This document shows, one piece after another, positions 34,482 through 43,568 of a DNA stretch of 64,000 bases. The DNA lies in contig OMZV01000008.1 in NCBI GenBank assembly GCA_900315635.1, forward strand, positions 124,001 to 188,000, read 5' to 3'. Every line of letters starts with the position of its first letter. Positions within the stretch are counted from its first letter, which is position 1. Below the pieces are notes generated by a model. It was not told where the DNA came from. It made no database searches and was given only the letters and a program-made list of their open reading frames with translations. Both the position numbers and the translations under genes were made by a program. Source of the stretch: an uncultured Prevotella sp. Its GTDB lineage: Bacteria; Bacteroidota; Bacteroidia; Bacteroidales; Bacteroidaceae.

Positions 34482-36638
34482 ATGAGTAGTAAATTCAACG
34501 ATAAAAAGATACTTCCGCGGTTCAGTTGTTTGGCTGTCTGTTTGACCGTTTGCGCCTTTGCCGTACTGATAAAGGCGTTCTGCACTATGACCATCGACCG
34601 TGACTACTGGATGCAGGTGGCGTCGAAGCAGAAGAAGGACAGCGTGGAGGTGAAACCTGTTCGTGGCAATATTCTCAGTTGCGACGGACAGCTTATGGCG
34701 TCCTCGTTGCCGGAGTTCAAGATATACATGGACTTTAACACGCTGAAGACGGCCGGTAACGACTCGCTGTGGAACGTCAAAATTGACTCCATCGCGCAGG
34801 GACTGAACCATATATTCCCTACGAAGTCGGCTGCGGCTTTCAAGGCTGACCTCGAAGAGGGACACAGGAAGGTGAGCAAGCACTGGCCTATTTGGGACGA
34901 CCGCATCGACTATAGTACATTCACCGAGGTGAAGGCTCTGCCTGTGTTCAATCTGTCGAAGTTCAAGAGCGGATTCCACTGGGAGGAGTTCAACGCCCGT
35001 CGGCGTCCGTTCGGCTCTCTGGCTCAGCGCACCGTCGGCGACATGTATGGCGCTAAGGACACGGCACGGTGCGGACTGGAGCTCAACTATGACTCCATTC
35101 TCCGTGGTACCAACGGAATAATCCACCGACGGAAGGTGCTCAACAAGTATCTGAACATAACCGATACTCAGCCTGTCAACGGTGCTGACATAGTAACGAC
35201 CATCGACGTGCAGATGCAGGATATTGCCGAGCGAGCAGTTGTCGATGAGCTTCGTGAGATCGACGGACGTGTCGGTGTTGCCATTGTCATGGATGTCAAG
35301 ACGGGCGACATTAAGGCTATCGTCAACATGGAGAAATGCTTCGACGGCGAGTACCGTGAGATTAGGAACCACGCCGTCAGCGACTTGATGGAGCCGGGGT
35401 CGGTGTTCAAGACCGCAAGTATCATGGCTGTACTTAACGACGGCTATTGCGATACCACGGAATATGTGGAAACCGGTGGAGGCGTGTGGAATATGTACGG
35501 ACGCGACATGAAGGACCACAACTGGCGCCGTGGCGGCTATGGCGGTATGTATTTGCCTAAGACACTGATGGTCAGCTCGAATATCGGTGTGAGCCGAATC
35601 ATCGACAAGTACTATCACAACCAGCCGGAGAAGTTCGTTCAGGACATGTACGACTTCGGACTGACAGCCGACTTGCACGTTCCTATACCTGGCTATTCGC
35701 CTGCAAGGATCCGATTCCCTCACAAAAACAAGCACGGGCAGTATACTAACTGGTCGCAGACGACTCTGCCGTGGATGAGCATTGGATATGAAACTCAGTG
35801 TCCGCCAATATCTATCCTGACATTCTACAATGCCATTGCCAACAATGGTTGTATGGTTCAGCCTAGATTTGTCAAGGAGATTGTCAAGGACGGACAGGTT
35901 CTTAAGGACTTCCCTACGGTTGTCATCAACAAGCAGATAGCCAAGCCGGAAGTCATAAAGAAGATGCAGGTCATTCTGGAGCATGTCGTCAGTCAGGGAC
36001 TTGGACGCAAAGCCGGGTCGGACAAGTTCCTTGTCGCCGGTAAGACCGGTACGGCACAGATGTCGAAAGGCGCGCTGGGATACAAGAACGGTGGTACTGA
36101 CTACTATCTGAGTTTCGCTGGATACTTCCCTGCCAATGAGCCGCGGTACAGCTGTATCGTCTGCATTCAGAAACACGGACTGCCTGCATCGGGTGGCGGA
36201 ATGAGTGGTGTAGTATTCCACAATATCGCCGAAGGCATTATGGCTCAGAGCCTTAAGCTAGAAGCTGTCGACGCCCGTGACACGACAGGCAATATGATGC
36301 CGGATGTCCTCAACGGTAACTTGCATGCTGCCGACTATGTTCTGAGTCTTCTTGGATTCAGTGTCGACAATGGCTGGGGCGGTGCTTTCCCATCGGGCGA
36401 CCCTATCTGGGGATTCGTCGATGAGACTACCGGCAAACTGAACTTGCGTCGTGACAACACGACTCCGTCCAACCAGGTGCCTGATGTTCATGGTATGGGA
36501 GCCCGCGACGCTGTCTATCTCATGGAGACCCGTGGCATAAAGGTGGTGCTCGACGGCACCGGAAAGGTGTTGCAGCAGAGCATCGGAGCTGGCGAGACCA
36601 TCCGGCCTGACATGGTCTGCCATCTTAAGTTGGGCTAG
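34482..36638 (+). CDS. ftsI: Septal peptidoglycan transpeptidase (PBP3) with PASTA domain
   Basis: FtsI crosslinks peptidoglycan at the septum with FtsW. The 718-residue product has an N-terminal membrane anchor (LAVCLTVCAFAVLIKAFCTM), the dimerisation region with VRGNILSCDGQLMAS, and the transpeptidase motifs: SVFK at about residue 307, SSN at about 365 and KTG at about 521. A C-terminal PASTA domain (about 664-718, VPDVHGMGARDAVYLMETRG) is present. Its stop codon is followed directly by a 9-nt-period array. Confidence 0.97.
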   Translation: MSSKFNDKKILPRFSCLAVCLTVCAFAVLIKAFCTMTIDRDYWMQVASKQKKDSVEVKPVRGNILSCDGQLMASSLPEFKIYMDFNTLKTAGNDSLWNVKIDSIAQGLNHIFPTKSAAAFKADLEEGHRKVSKHWPIWDDRIDYSTFTEVKALPVFNLSKFKSGFHWEEFNARRRPFGSLAQRTVGDMYGAKDTARCGLELNYDSILRGTNGIIHRRKVLNKYLNITDTQPVNGADIVTTIDVQMQDIAERAVVDELREIDGRVGVAIVMDVKTGDIKAIVNMEKCFDGEYREIRNHAVSDLMEPGSVFKTASIMAVLNDGYCDTTEYVETGGGVWNMYGRDMKDHNWRRGGYGGMYLPKTLMVSSNIGVSRIIDKYYHNQPEKFVQDMYDFGLTADLHVPIPGYSPARIRFPHKNKHGQYTNWSQTTLPWMSIGYETQCPPISILTFYNAIANNGCMVQPRFVKEIVKDGQVLKDFPTVVINKQIAKPEVIKKMQVILEHVVSQGLGRKAGSDKFLVAGKTGTAQMSKGALGYKNGGTDYYLSFAGYFPANEPRYSCIVCIQKHGLPASGGGMSGVVFHNIAEGIMAQSLKLEAVDARDTTGNMMPDVLNGNLHAADYVLSLLGFSVDNGWGGAFPSGDPIWGFVDETTGKLNLRRDNTTPSNQVPDVHGMGARDAVYLMETRGIKVVLDGTGKVLQQSIGAGETIRPDMVCHLKLG

Positions 36639-36764
36639 TGCCTACTAGGCCTATTAAGCCTATAATGCCTACTATGCCTACTAGGCCTATTAAGCCTATA
36701 ATGCCTACTATGCCTATTAGGCCTAATAAGCCTAATAAGCCCACTATGCCTAATACGCCTACAA
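36639..36764 (+). repeat. Tandem array, 9-nt period, fourteen units (GCCTA family)
   Basis: Fourteen contiguous 9-nt units (TGCCTACTA, GGCCTATTA, AGCCTATAA and variants) start right behind the ftsI stop. Units 1-4 recur exactly as units 5-8, giving a 36-nt higher-order repeat. This is the complement orientation of the array at 13334. Confidence 0.96.
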
Positions 36765-36796
36765 AAAGACAACAATAACAAAATATAAAGAAGACT

Positions 36797-38254
36797 ATGA
36801 AACTATCAGAATTGCTCAAAAACATCAAGCCCCTGCAAATCATCGGTTCTGCAGAGACCGAAGTAACTGGAGTGAATATTGACTCACGAAAGGTTGCTCC
36901 AGGCAACTTGTTCGTAGCAATGAAGGGCACACAGGTCGATGGACACAAGTTCATACCTAAGGCTCTGGAACAGGGCGCAACATCCATACTCTGTGAGGAT
37001 GTTCCCGAGGATAGGAAAGAAGGAGTCACCTACGTACAGGTGGAATCAACGGAGAAGGCTGTAGGACCGGTGGCTACACTGTTCTATGGCGATCCGTCAC
37101 GCAAGCTTAAGCTCGTTGGCGTGACAGGAACTAACGGAAAGACAACTATCGCCACATTATTATATAATATGTTCCGCAAGTTCGGCTATAAGGTTGGACT
37201 GATGTCTACTGTCTGCAACTATATCGATGGACAGCCTATACCTGCCGATCATACAACTCCAGACCCAATCGAGTTGAACGAGCTGCTGTCAAAGATGGTT
37301 GACGCAGGTTGCGAGTATGCCTTCATGGAGTGCTCAAGCCACGCTATCCATCAGCACCGCATAGGCGGACTGCGCTATGTCGGCGGTATCTTCACCAACC
37401 TTACACGCGACCATCTCGACTATCACAAGACTTTCGAGAACTACCGCAACGCCAAGAAAATGTTCTTCGACGACCTGCCTAAGGATGCTTTCGCCATCAC
37501 CAATGCCGACGATAAGAACGGAATGATTATGGTTCAGAACACCAAGGCTAACATCAAGACATACAGTACACAGCGTGCTGCCGACTTCACGGCGAAGATT
37601 CTTGAGGAGCACTTCGACGGAATGCTGCTTCAGATTGACGGTCGTGAGGTATTCGTGCAGTTCATTGGTCGCTTCAATGTCAGTAACCTGCTTGCCGTCT
37701 ATGGTGCTGCAGTAATGCTTGGCAAGAAGCCAGAGGATATTCTCGTCGTTATGAGCACACTGAAGAGTGTCAATGGAAGACTTGAGCCTATCCAGTCGCC
37801 TGACGGATATACAGCCATTGTCGACTATGCCCACACTCCTGATGCTCTGGAGAATGTACTGAAAGCAATCCACGATGTGCTCGACTCTAAGGGCGGACAC
37901 GTCATCACTGTCTGCGGAGCCGGTGGTCATCGTGACAAGGGTAAGCGCCCGCTGATGGCTCAGGAGGCTGTAAAGCAGAGTGATAAGGTTATCCTCACCA
38001 GCGATAACCCTCGTGATGAGGAGCCTCAGGCCATCATTGACGACATGATGGCTGGCCTCAACGCCACTCAAAAGAAGAAAGTTCTCACTATCGTCGACCG
38101 CAAGGAGGCTATCCGCACAGCCTGCATGATGGCCCAGAAGGGCGATGTAGTCCTCGTCGCCGGTAAGGGTCACGAGACTTATCAGGAGATTAATGGCGTG
38201 AAACACCACTTCGATGACCACGAGGTGCTGCACGAAATCTTTGACCAAAAATAA
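36797..38254 (+). CDS. murE: UDP-MurNAc-tripeptide synthetase MurE
   Basis: MurE adds the third residue to the peptidoglycan stem peptide. The 485-residue product has the ATP motif GTNGKTT (about residue 113) and [10 protein letters not shown]. The sequence DNPR at about residue 402 is the signature for meso-diaminopimelate, so the substrate should be DAP and not lysine. It lies 32 nt after the 9-nt-period array and 8 nt before mraY. Confidence 0.97.
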   Translation: MKLSELLKNIKPLQIIGSAETEVTGVNIDSRKVAPGNLFVAMKGTQVDGHKFIPKALEQGATSILCEDVPEDRKEGVTYVQVESTEKAVGPVATLFYGDPSRKLKLVGVTGTNGKTTIATLLYNMFRKFGYKVGLMSTVCNYIDGQPIPADHTTPDPIELNELLSKMVDAGCEYAFMECSSHAIHQHRIGGLRYVGGIFTNLTRDHLDYHKTFENYRNAKKMFFDDLPKDAFAITNADDKNGMIMVQNTKANIKTYSTQRAADFTAKILEEHFDGMLLQIDGREVFVQFIGRFNVSNLLAVYGAAVMLGKKPEDILVVMSTLKSVNGRLEPIQSPDGYTAIVDYAHTPDALENVLKAIHDVLDSKGGHVITVCGAGGHRDKGKRPLMAQEAVKQSDKVILTSDNPRDEEPQAIIDDMMAGLNATQKKKVLTIVDRKEAIRTACMMAQKGDVVLVAGKGHETYQEINGVKHHFDDHEVLHEIFDQK

Positions 38255-38262
38255 AAATAAAA

Positions 38263-39534
38263 ATGCTATACTATATCTTCCGATGGCTCGACCAGTTTGG
38301 TATCAGTGGCTCGCACATGTGGAGCTACATATCTTTCCGTGCCATCCTCGCCATGGTGCTGGCCCTGATTATCTCGGCTTGGTTTGGCGAATACTTCATC
38401 AAACTCCTCAAACGCAAGCAGATTACAGAGACTCAGCGCGACGCAAAGATTGACCCGTTCGGAGTAAACAAAGTTGGAGTTCCGTCGATGGGAGGAATCA
38501 TCATCATCACGGCATTGCTCATTCCGGTCATTCTTCTTGGCCGACTGCGCAATATCTATCTTATCCTGATGATTATCACCACCGTCTGGCTTGGTTTCCT
38601 CGGTGGACTCGACGACTATATCAAGGACTTCCGCCACAACAAGGAAGGACTGAAAGGAAAGTACAAAATTGTCGGGCAGGTCACGATAGGATTCATCGTT
38701 GGCCTTGTCCTTTGGGCTTCGCCTGATGTGAAGGCTAATCTGAACCTTGAAGTTCAGCAGCAGAACGGTCAGGAAGTAGTCATTAAGCACGAGAAGAAGG
38801 CTGAGAAAACTCTGAAGACAACCATTCCGTTTGTGAAGAACCATAACCTCGATTACTCCAAGATCATGGGCTTCTGCGGCAAGTATAAGGTTGCAGCCGG
38901 ATGGATTCTGTTTGTCATCATGACTATATTTGTCGTTACGGCAGTATCCAATGGAGCCAATCTTAACGATGGAATGGACGGTATGTGCGCTGGCAACTCG
39001 GCTATAATAGGTGTGGCGTTGGGCATTCTGGCTTATGTGAGCAGTCATATCCAGTTTGCCGCTTACCTTAATATAATGTATATTCCGGGCTCCGAGGAAC
39101 TGGTGGTGTTCTTCTGCGCTTTCGTCGGAGCACTCATCGGATTCCTCTGGTACAACGCTTATCCGGCACAAGTCTTCATGGGCGACACCGGTAGTCTTAC
39201 CATCGGAGGTATCATAGCAGTAGGTGCAATCATCATCCATAAGGAACTTCTGCTCCCGATTCTCTGCGGAATATTCTTCGTCGAGAGTCTGAGTGTAATC
39301 TTCCAAGTGTGGTACTATAAGCTGGGAAAGCGTCACGGAGTAAAGCAGCGTATCTTCAAGCGCACTCCAATCCACGACAACTTCCGGGTTCTTGACAGCC
39401 AGCTCGACACTGACTGCAAGTATCTTATCAAAGTTCCGCACTCTGCAATCCATGAGAGTAAGATCACTGTCCGATTCTGGATTATAACAATCATCCTCGC
39501 GGCACTGACGATTATAACATTGAAGATGCGGTAA
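38263..39534 (+). CDS. mraY: Phospho-MurNAc-pentapeptide transferase MraY
   Basis: MraY makes lipid I on the inner face of the membrane. The 423-residue product has about ten transmembrane helices, the conserved GGIIIITALL and LGGLDDYIKD in the early part, NGANLNDGMDGMCAG and MGDTGSLTIGGI, and HDNFR at the substrate site. A periplasmic insert of about 60 residues (VKANLNLEVQQQNGQEVVIK) makes it longer than the E. coli form, as is usual in Bacteroidales. Confidence 0.97.
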   Translation: MLYYIFRWLDQFGISGSHMWSYISFRAILAMVLALIISAWFGEYFIKLLKRKQITETQRDAKIDPFGVNKVGVPSMGGIIIITALLIPVILLGRLRNIYLILMIITTVWLGFLGGLDDYIKDFRHNKEGLKGKYKIVGQVTIGFIVGLVLWASPDVKANLNLEVQQQNGQEVVIKHEKKAEKTLKTTIPFVKNHNLDYSKIMGFCGKYKVAAGWILFVIMTIFVVTAVSNGANLNDGMDGMCAGNSAIIGVALGILAYVSSHIQFAAYLNIMYIPGSEELVVFFCAFVGALIGFLWYNAYPAQVFMGDTGSLTIGGIIAVGAIIIHKELLLPILCGIFFVESLSVIFQVWYYKLGKRHGVKQRIFKRTPIHDNFRVLDSQLDTDCKYLIKVPHSAIHESKITVRFWIITIILAALTIITLKMR

Positions 39535-39578
39535 TCATAATTTTGAATTTAGCATTTTGAATTTTGAATTAACGTCTT

Positions 39579-40910
39579 ATGAAAAGAATAGTAGTTTTAG
39601 GAGCTGGTGAAAGCGGCGCAGGAGCTGCTGTACTGGCAAAGAAAGAAGGATTCGACGTATTCGTTTCTGATACATCAAAGATAAAGGACAAATATAAGAA
39701 ACTGCTCGACAGCCACCACATTGAGTGGGAGGAAGGTCATCACACAGAGGAGAAAATCCTCAATGCCGATGAGGTTATCAAGAGCCCGGGCATACCAAAG
39801 GAAGCTCCGATGATTCAGAAGCTGATGAAGCAAGGCACCCATATCATCAGTGAGATTGAGTTTGCCGGTCGCTACACCAACTCGAAGATGATTTGCATCA
39901 CAGGCTCTAACGGTAAGACAACTACCACCAGCCTCATCTATCACATCTTCAAGAGTGCAGGCTATGATGCCGGACTGGCTGGTAATATCGGTCGCAGTCT
40001 CGCCCTTCAGGTGGCTGAGGATCCGCACGAATATTACATCATTGAGTTGAGCTCGTTCCAACTTGACAACATGTATGACTTCCGTGCTAACATCGCCATC
40101 CTGCTGAACATCACGCCGGACCACCTCGACCGTTACGACTTCAAGTTCGAGAACTATGCCGACGCGAAGATGCGCATCACTCAGAATCAGACTCCTGACG
40201 ATGCTTTCATCTACTGGAACGACGATCCTGTGATAAAGAAGGAACTTGAGAAGTTCGACATTCATGCCACAATTTATCCGTTCTCTGAACTCAAGGAGGC
40301 TGGAAGCATTGCCTACATCGAGGAAGGACAGTACAAGATTGAGAAGCCAACACCGTTCAACATGGAGCAGGAAGAGCTCAGCCTGACCGGTAAACACAAC
40401 CTCTACAACAGTCTCGCAGCCGGTATCGCATCGAATATCGCAGGCATAAAGAAGGAAAGTATCCGCAAGAGCCTCAGCGACTTCCCCGGCGTTGAGCACC
40501 GTCTTGAGAAGGTTTGCAAGGTTCGTGGCGTACAATATATCAACGACTCAAAGGCTACCAACGTCGATGCTTGCTGGTATGCACTCGAGAGCATGAAGAC
40601 TCCTACTATCCTTATCCTCGGCGGAAAGGACAAAGGCAACGACTATCACCACATCTTCGACCTCGTAAAGCAGAAGTGTAAGGCTATCGTTTACCTTGGT
40701 GCTGATAACAAGAAGCTGCACGACAACTTCGACCAGTTCGGTCTGCCGGTTCGCGATACACACAATATGAAGGACTGCGTGAAAGCTTGCTACGAACTTG
40801 CTGAGCCAGGCGACACCGTTCTCTTGAGTCCGTGCTGCGCTAGTTTCGACCTCTTCAAGAATATGGAGGATCGTGGAACTCAGTTCAAGGAGTGCGTTCG
40901 TGCTTTGTAA
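39579..40910 (+). CDS. murD: UDP-MurNAc-L-Ala:D-Glu ligase MurD
   Basis: MurD adds D-glutamate to the stem peptide in the cytosol. The 443-residue product has an N-terminal Rossmann-like domain (VVLGAGESGAGAAVLAKKEG), ATP motif GSNGKTTTTS (about residue 111), PDHLDRYDF and the C-terminal VYLGADNKKLHDNF. It is full length. Its stop is 5 nt ahead of a 22-nt-period array. Confidence 0.97.
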   Translation: MKRIVVLGAGESGAGAAVLAKKEGFDVFVSDTSKIKDKYKKLLDSHHIEWEEGHHTEEKILNADEVIKSPGIPKEAPMIQKLMKQGTHIISEIEFAGRYTNSKMICITGSNGKTTTTSLIYHIFKSAGYDAGLAGNIGRSLALQVAEDPHEYYIIELSSFQLDNMYDFRANIAILLNITPDHLDRYDFKFENYADAKMRITQNQTPDDAFIYWNDDPVIKKELEKFDIHATIYPFSELKEAGSIAYIEEGQYKIEKPTPFNMEQEELSLTGKHNLYNSLAAGIASNIAGIKKESIRKSLSDFPGVEHRLEKVCKVRGVQYINDSKATNVDACWYALESMKTPTILILGGKDKGNDYHHIFDLVKQKCKAIVYLGADNKKLHDNFDQFGLPVRDTHNMKDCVKACYELAEPGDTVLLSPCCASFDLFKNMEDRGTQFKECVRAL

Positions 40911-40915
40911 TCTAT

Positions 40916-41069
40916 CGTCAAACAGCTTGTAAACAGCCGTCAAACGGAATGCATTTTGCCGTCAAACGGAATGCATTTTGCCGTCAAACGGAATGCATTT
41001 TGTCGTTAATTACGACGTAATTTGACGTCAAACGGAATGCATCCAGCCGTCAGATGGAGCGCAAACAGG
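40916..41069 (+). repeat. Array with a 22-nt period, seven units
   Basis: Seven contiguous 22-nt units start at 40916, 40938, 40960, 40982, 41004, 41026 and 41048, and each begins CGT. Units 2, 3 and 4 are nearly identical (CGTCAAACGGAATGCATTTT plus two bases). Unit 5 is a diverged palindromic unit that still holds the phase. The array fills the murD-ftsW spacer. Confidence 0.95.
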
Positions 41070-41082
41070 CATAAAATAGAAA

Positions 41083-42363
41083 ATGAACAACAAGAAACTT
41101 GCAAACCTATTCAAGGGAGACAAGGTCATTTGGATGGTCTTCTTCTTCCTTTGCATGATAAGCATCGTGGAGGTTTATTCGGCTTCCAGTTCGCTGTCGT
41201 ACAAAGGAGGAAACTTCTGGAGTCCTATCATATACCACGTTTCCATACTTCTCGTCGGTACACTGGCAATGCTTTGTGTCCTGAATATTCAGTGCAAGTA
41301 TTTCAAACTGGCAACGCCAATACTGATATTCATATCATTCCTGACGCTGATACTCGTACTCTTTGCGGGACAATCGACCAACGGAGCCAGCCGGTGGTTG
41401 TCGTTCCTGGGCATACAGTTTCAGCCTTCGGAGATAGCCAAAGGCACGGTTATACTGTCTGTGGCGCAGATTCTTAGTGCCATGCAGACACCGAACGGAG
41501 CCGACAAGAAAGCCTTTCAGTACATAATGCTTATCAGTCTGGCACTCGTCGGACCGATAGCTGTCGAGAACTTGTCGACGGCTGTACTGATATTTGCCGT
41601 GGTTATAATGATGATGTTCATCGGACTTGTGCCTAAACGGCAACTTCTCCGACTGTTAGGAATCATCGGAGCAATAGCCGTCCTTGGTCTGGCAATGATT
41701 CTTTTGTTCGGAGATGCCGACAAAGCTAACACTGCCAACAGCAAGACCAACCTCACGGAACAGACCGCTCAGGAGAAGAAGGAAGAACCGGGAGTCATTG
41801 AAAAGGTATTCCACCGTGCCGACACATGGAAGGCCCGAATCGAGAAATTCGTCTCGACAGAGAAGATTCCGCCTGAGCAGTACGACCTCGATAAGGACGC
41901 CCAGGTAGCTCATGCCAACATTGCCATAGCCTCGTCGAACATCATCGGCAAGGGACCGGGCAACTCTGAAGAGCGCGACTTCCTGTCGCAGGCTTTCTCC
42001 GACTTCATCTATGCCATCATCATAGAGGAGATGGGCATTGAAGGCGCTGCAGTAGTGGCATTCCTCTACATCGTACTTCTCTTCCGAGCCGGACGAATAG
42101 CACGGCGATGTGAGAACGCTTTCCCCGCATTCCTGATAATGGGACTGGGATTGCTGCTTGTTACTCAGGCATTGTTCAACATGGCAGTAGCCGTAGGTCT
42201 GGCTCCTGTCACCGGACAACCGCTGCCTCTCATCAGTAAGGGAGGAACATCGAGTATTATCAACTGTATTTACATCGGTGCCATGCTTAGCGTGAGCCGG
42301 TCGGCAAAGAAAAAGACAAACAGTCAGAAAGTCGTTGCCGAGCCACAGCCACAAGTAGCCTGA
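41083..42363 (+). CDS. ftsW: Septal peptidoglycan polymerase FtsW (SEDS)
   Basis: FtsW polymerises septal glycan with FtsI. The 426-residue membrane protein has about ten helices. SEDS features include GASRWLSFLGIQFQPSEIAK, with the conserved arginine and lysine, and the late TGQPLPLISKGGTSSI motif. A cytosolic or periplasmic insert of about 80 residues (TAQEKKEEPGVIEKVFHRAD) lies in the middle. Confidence 0.96.
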   Translation: MNNKKLANLFKGDKVIWMVFFFLCMISIVEVYSASSSLSYKGGNFWSPIIYHVSILLVGTLAMLCVLNIQCKYFKLATPILIFISFLTLILVLFAGQSTNGASRWLSFLGIQFQPSEIAKGTVILSVAQILSAMQTPNGADKKAFQYIMLISLALVGPIAVENLSTAVLIFAVVIMMMFIGLVPKRQLLRLLGIIGAIAVLGLAMILLFGDADKANTANSKTNLTEQTAQEKKEEPGVIEKVFHRADTWKARIEKFVSTEKIPPEQYDLDKDAQVAHANIAIASSNIIGKGPGNSEERDFLSQAFSDFIYAIIIEEMGIEGAAVVAFLYIVLLFRAGRIARRCENAFPAFLIMGLGLLLVTQALFNMAVAVGLAPVTGQPLPLISKGGTSSIINCIYIGAMLSVSRSAKKKTNSQKVVAEPQPQVA

Positions 42364-42418
42364 AGCATTGATTATAAATAAATTGTCTGTAAAATTATCA
42401 CAAGACAGAAAATATTAT

Positions 42419-42427
42419 TATCTTTGC
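42419..42427 (+). promoter_or_regulatory. Internal -7 promoter element before murG
   Basis: TATCTTTGC, in an AT-rich spacer, lies 25 nt ahead of the murG ATG. It would let murG and the genes behind it be expressed apart from the MraZ-controlled promoter. No clear -33 element is seen. Confidence 0.55.
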
Positions 42428-42452
42428 CGTTAAATAAGAAAACAACAAAGAA

Positions 42453-43559
42453 ATGGACAAGGAACTGAGAATCATAGTAAGTGGCGGAGGTACGGGAGGA
42501 CACATTTTCCCCGCCGTATCAATAGCCAATGCCATCAAGGCTAAGCACCCTGAGGCAAAGATTCTTTTTGTAGGTGCCGAAGGGCGAATGGAGATGCAGC
42601 GCGTGCCTGCCGCAGGCTACGAGATCAAAGGTCTCCCGATCAAGGGCTTCAACCGTGCTCACTTGCTGAAGAACATCAGCGTACTGTTGGATTTGGTGAA
42701 GAGCCTTCGCCTTGCACGCAAGATTATCAAGGAGTTCAAGCCACAAGTGGCTGTCGGAGTTGGCGGCTATGCCAGTGGCGCAACCCTTTACGAGTGCTCG
42801 AAGATGGGCATTCCGTGCCTTATTCAGGAGCAGAACTCCTACGCCGGAGTCACCAATAAGATTCTCAGGAATCGTGTTCAGAAGATTTGCGTTGCCTACG
42901 ATGGCATGGATAGGTTCTTCCCTGCCGACAAAATAATCAAGACAGGCAACCCGGTTCGCCAGAACGTGCTCAACTCTCCGCTGTCAAAGGAAGAGGCTCG
43001 CAAGCAGTTCGGACTGGAGCCTGACAAGAAGACAATCCTCATCGTTGGCGGAAGCCTTGGTGCCCGCACAATGAACGAGAGTGTTCAACAGCATCTCGAC
43101 CTCGTGAAGGAAAGCGGAATCCAGTTCATTTGGCAAACAGGCAAGTATTATAACGCCAAAATAATGGATTTCATGAAGGGCAAGGAACTTCCTAACTTGA
43201 AGATTCTCGACTTCGTCAGCGATATGGGTGCAGCCTATAAAGCCGCCGATTTGGTTATCAGCCGTGCCGGAGCAAGCTCCATCAGTGAGTTCCAGCTTAT
43301 CGGCAAGCCGGTCATCCTTGTTCCGAGTCCAAACGTTGCCGAGGACCACCAGCGCAAGAACGCTATGGCTCTCGTCAACCGTCATGCTGCCCTCTATGTG
43401 GAAGATGCCGAGGCTCCGGACAAGCTTTTGAAGCTCGCTATCGAAACAGTTAACAACGACGATGAGCTCAAGGCTCTCAGCGAGAACGTCAAGAAGATGG
43501 GACTTAAGAATTCTGCCGACGTCATTGCCGACGAGGTATTAAAGTTGATTAAGAAATAA
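42453..43559 (+). CDS. murG: UDP-GlcNAc transferase MurG (lipid II synthesis)
   Basis: MurG adds GlcNAc to lipid I on the cytosolic face of the membrane. The 368-residue GT28 protein has the loop SGGGTGGHIFPAVSIANAI, then VGVGGYASGATLYE, and the C-terminal nucleotide-sugar site ISRAGASSISEFQLIGKPVI. It is full length. Confidence 0.97.
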   Translation: MDKELRIIVSGGGTGGHIFPAVSIANAIKAKHPEAKILFVGAEGRMEMQRVPAAGYEIKGLPIKGFNRAHLLKNISVLLDLVKSLRLARKIIKEFKPQVAVGVGGYASGATLYECSKMGIPCLIQEQNSYAGVTNKILRNRVQKICVAYDGMDRFFPADKIIKTGNPVRQNVLNSPLSKEEARKQFGLEPDKKTILIVGGSLGARTMNESVQQHLDLVKESGIQFIWQTGKYYNAKIMDFMKGKELPNLKILDFVSDMGAAYKAADLVISRAGASSISEFQLIGKPVILVPSPNVAEDHQRKNAMALVNRHAALYVEDAEAPDKLLKLAIETVNNDDELKALSENVKKMGLKNSADVIADEVLKLIKK

Positions 43560-43568
43560 ATAACAAAA

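Noticed and set aside
34476-36221. 581-codon minus-strand open frame inside ftsI
   Set aside because: Shadow of ftsI, which has all transpeptidase motifs on the plus strand.
40916-41069. Possible CRISPR array
   Set aside because: The 22-nt units are contiguous, without unique spacers, and no cas gene is in the window.
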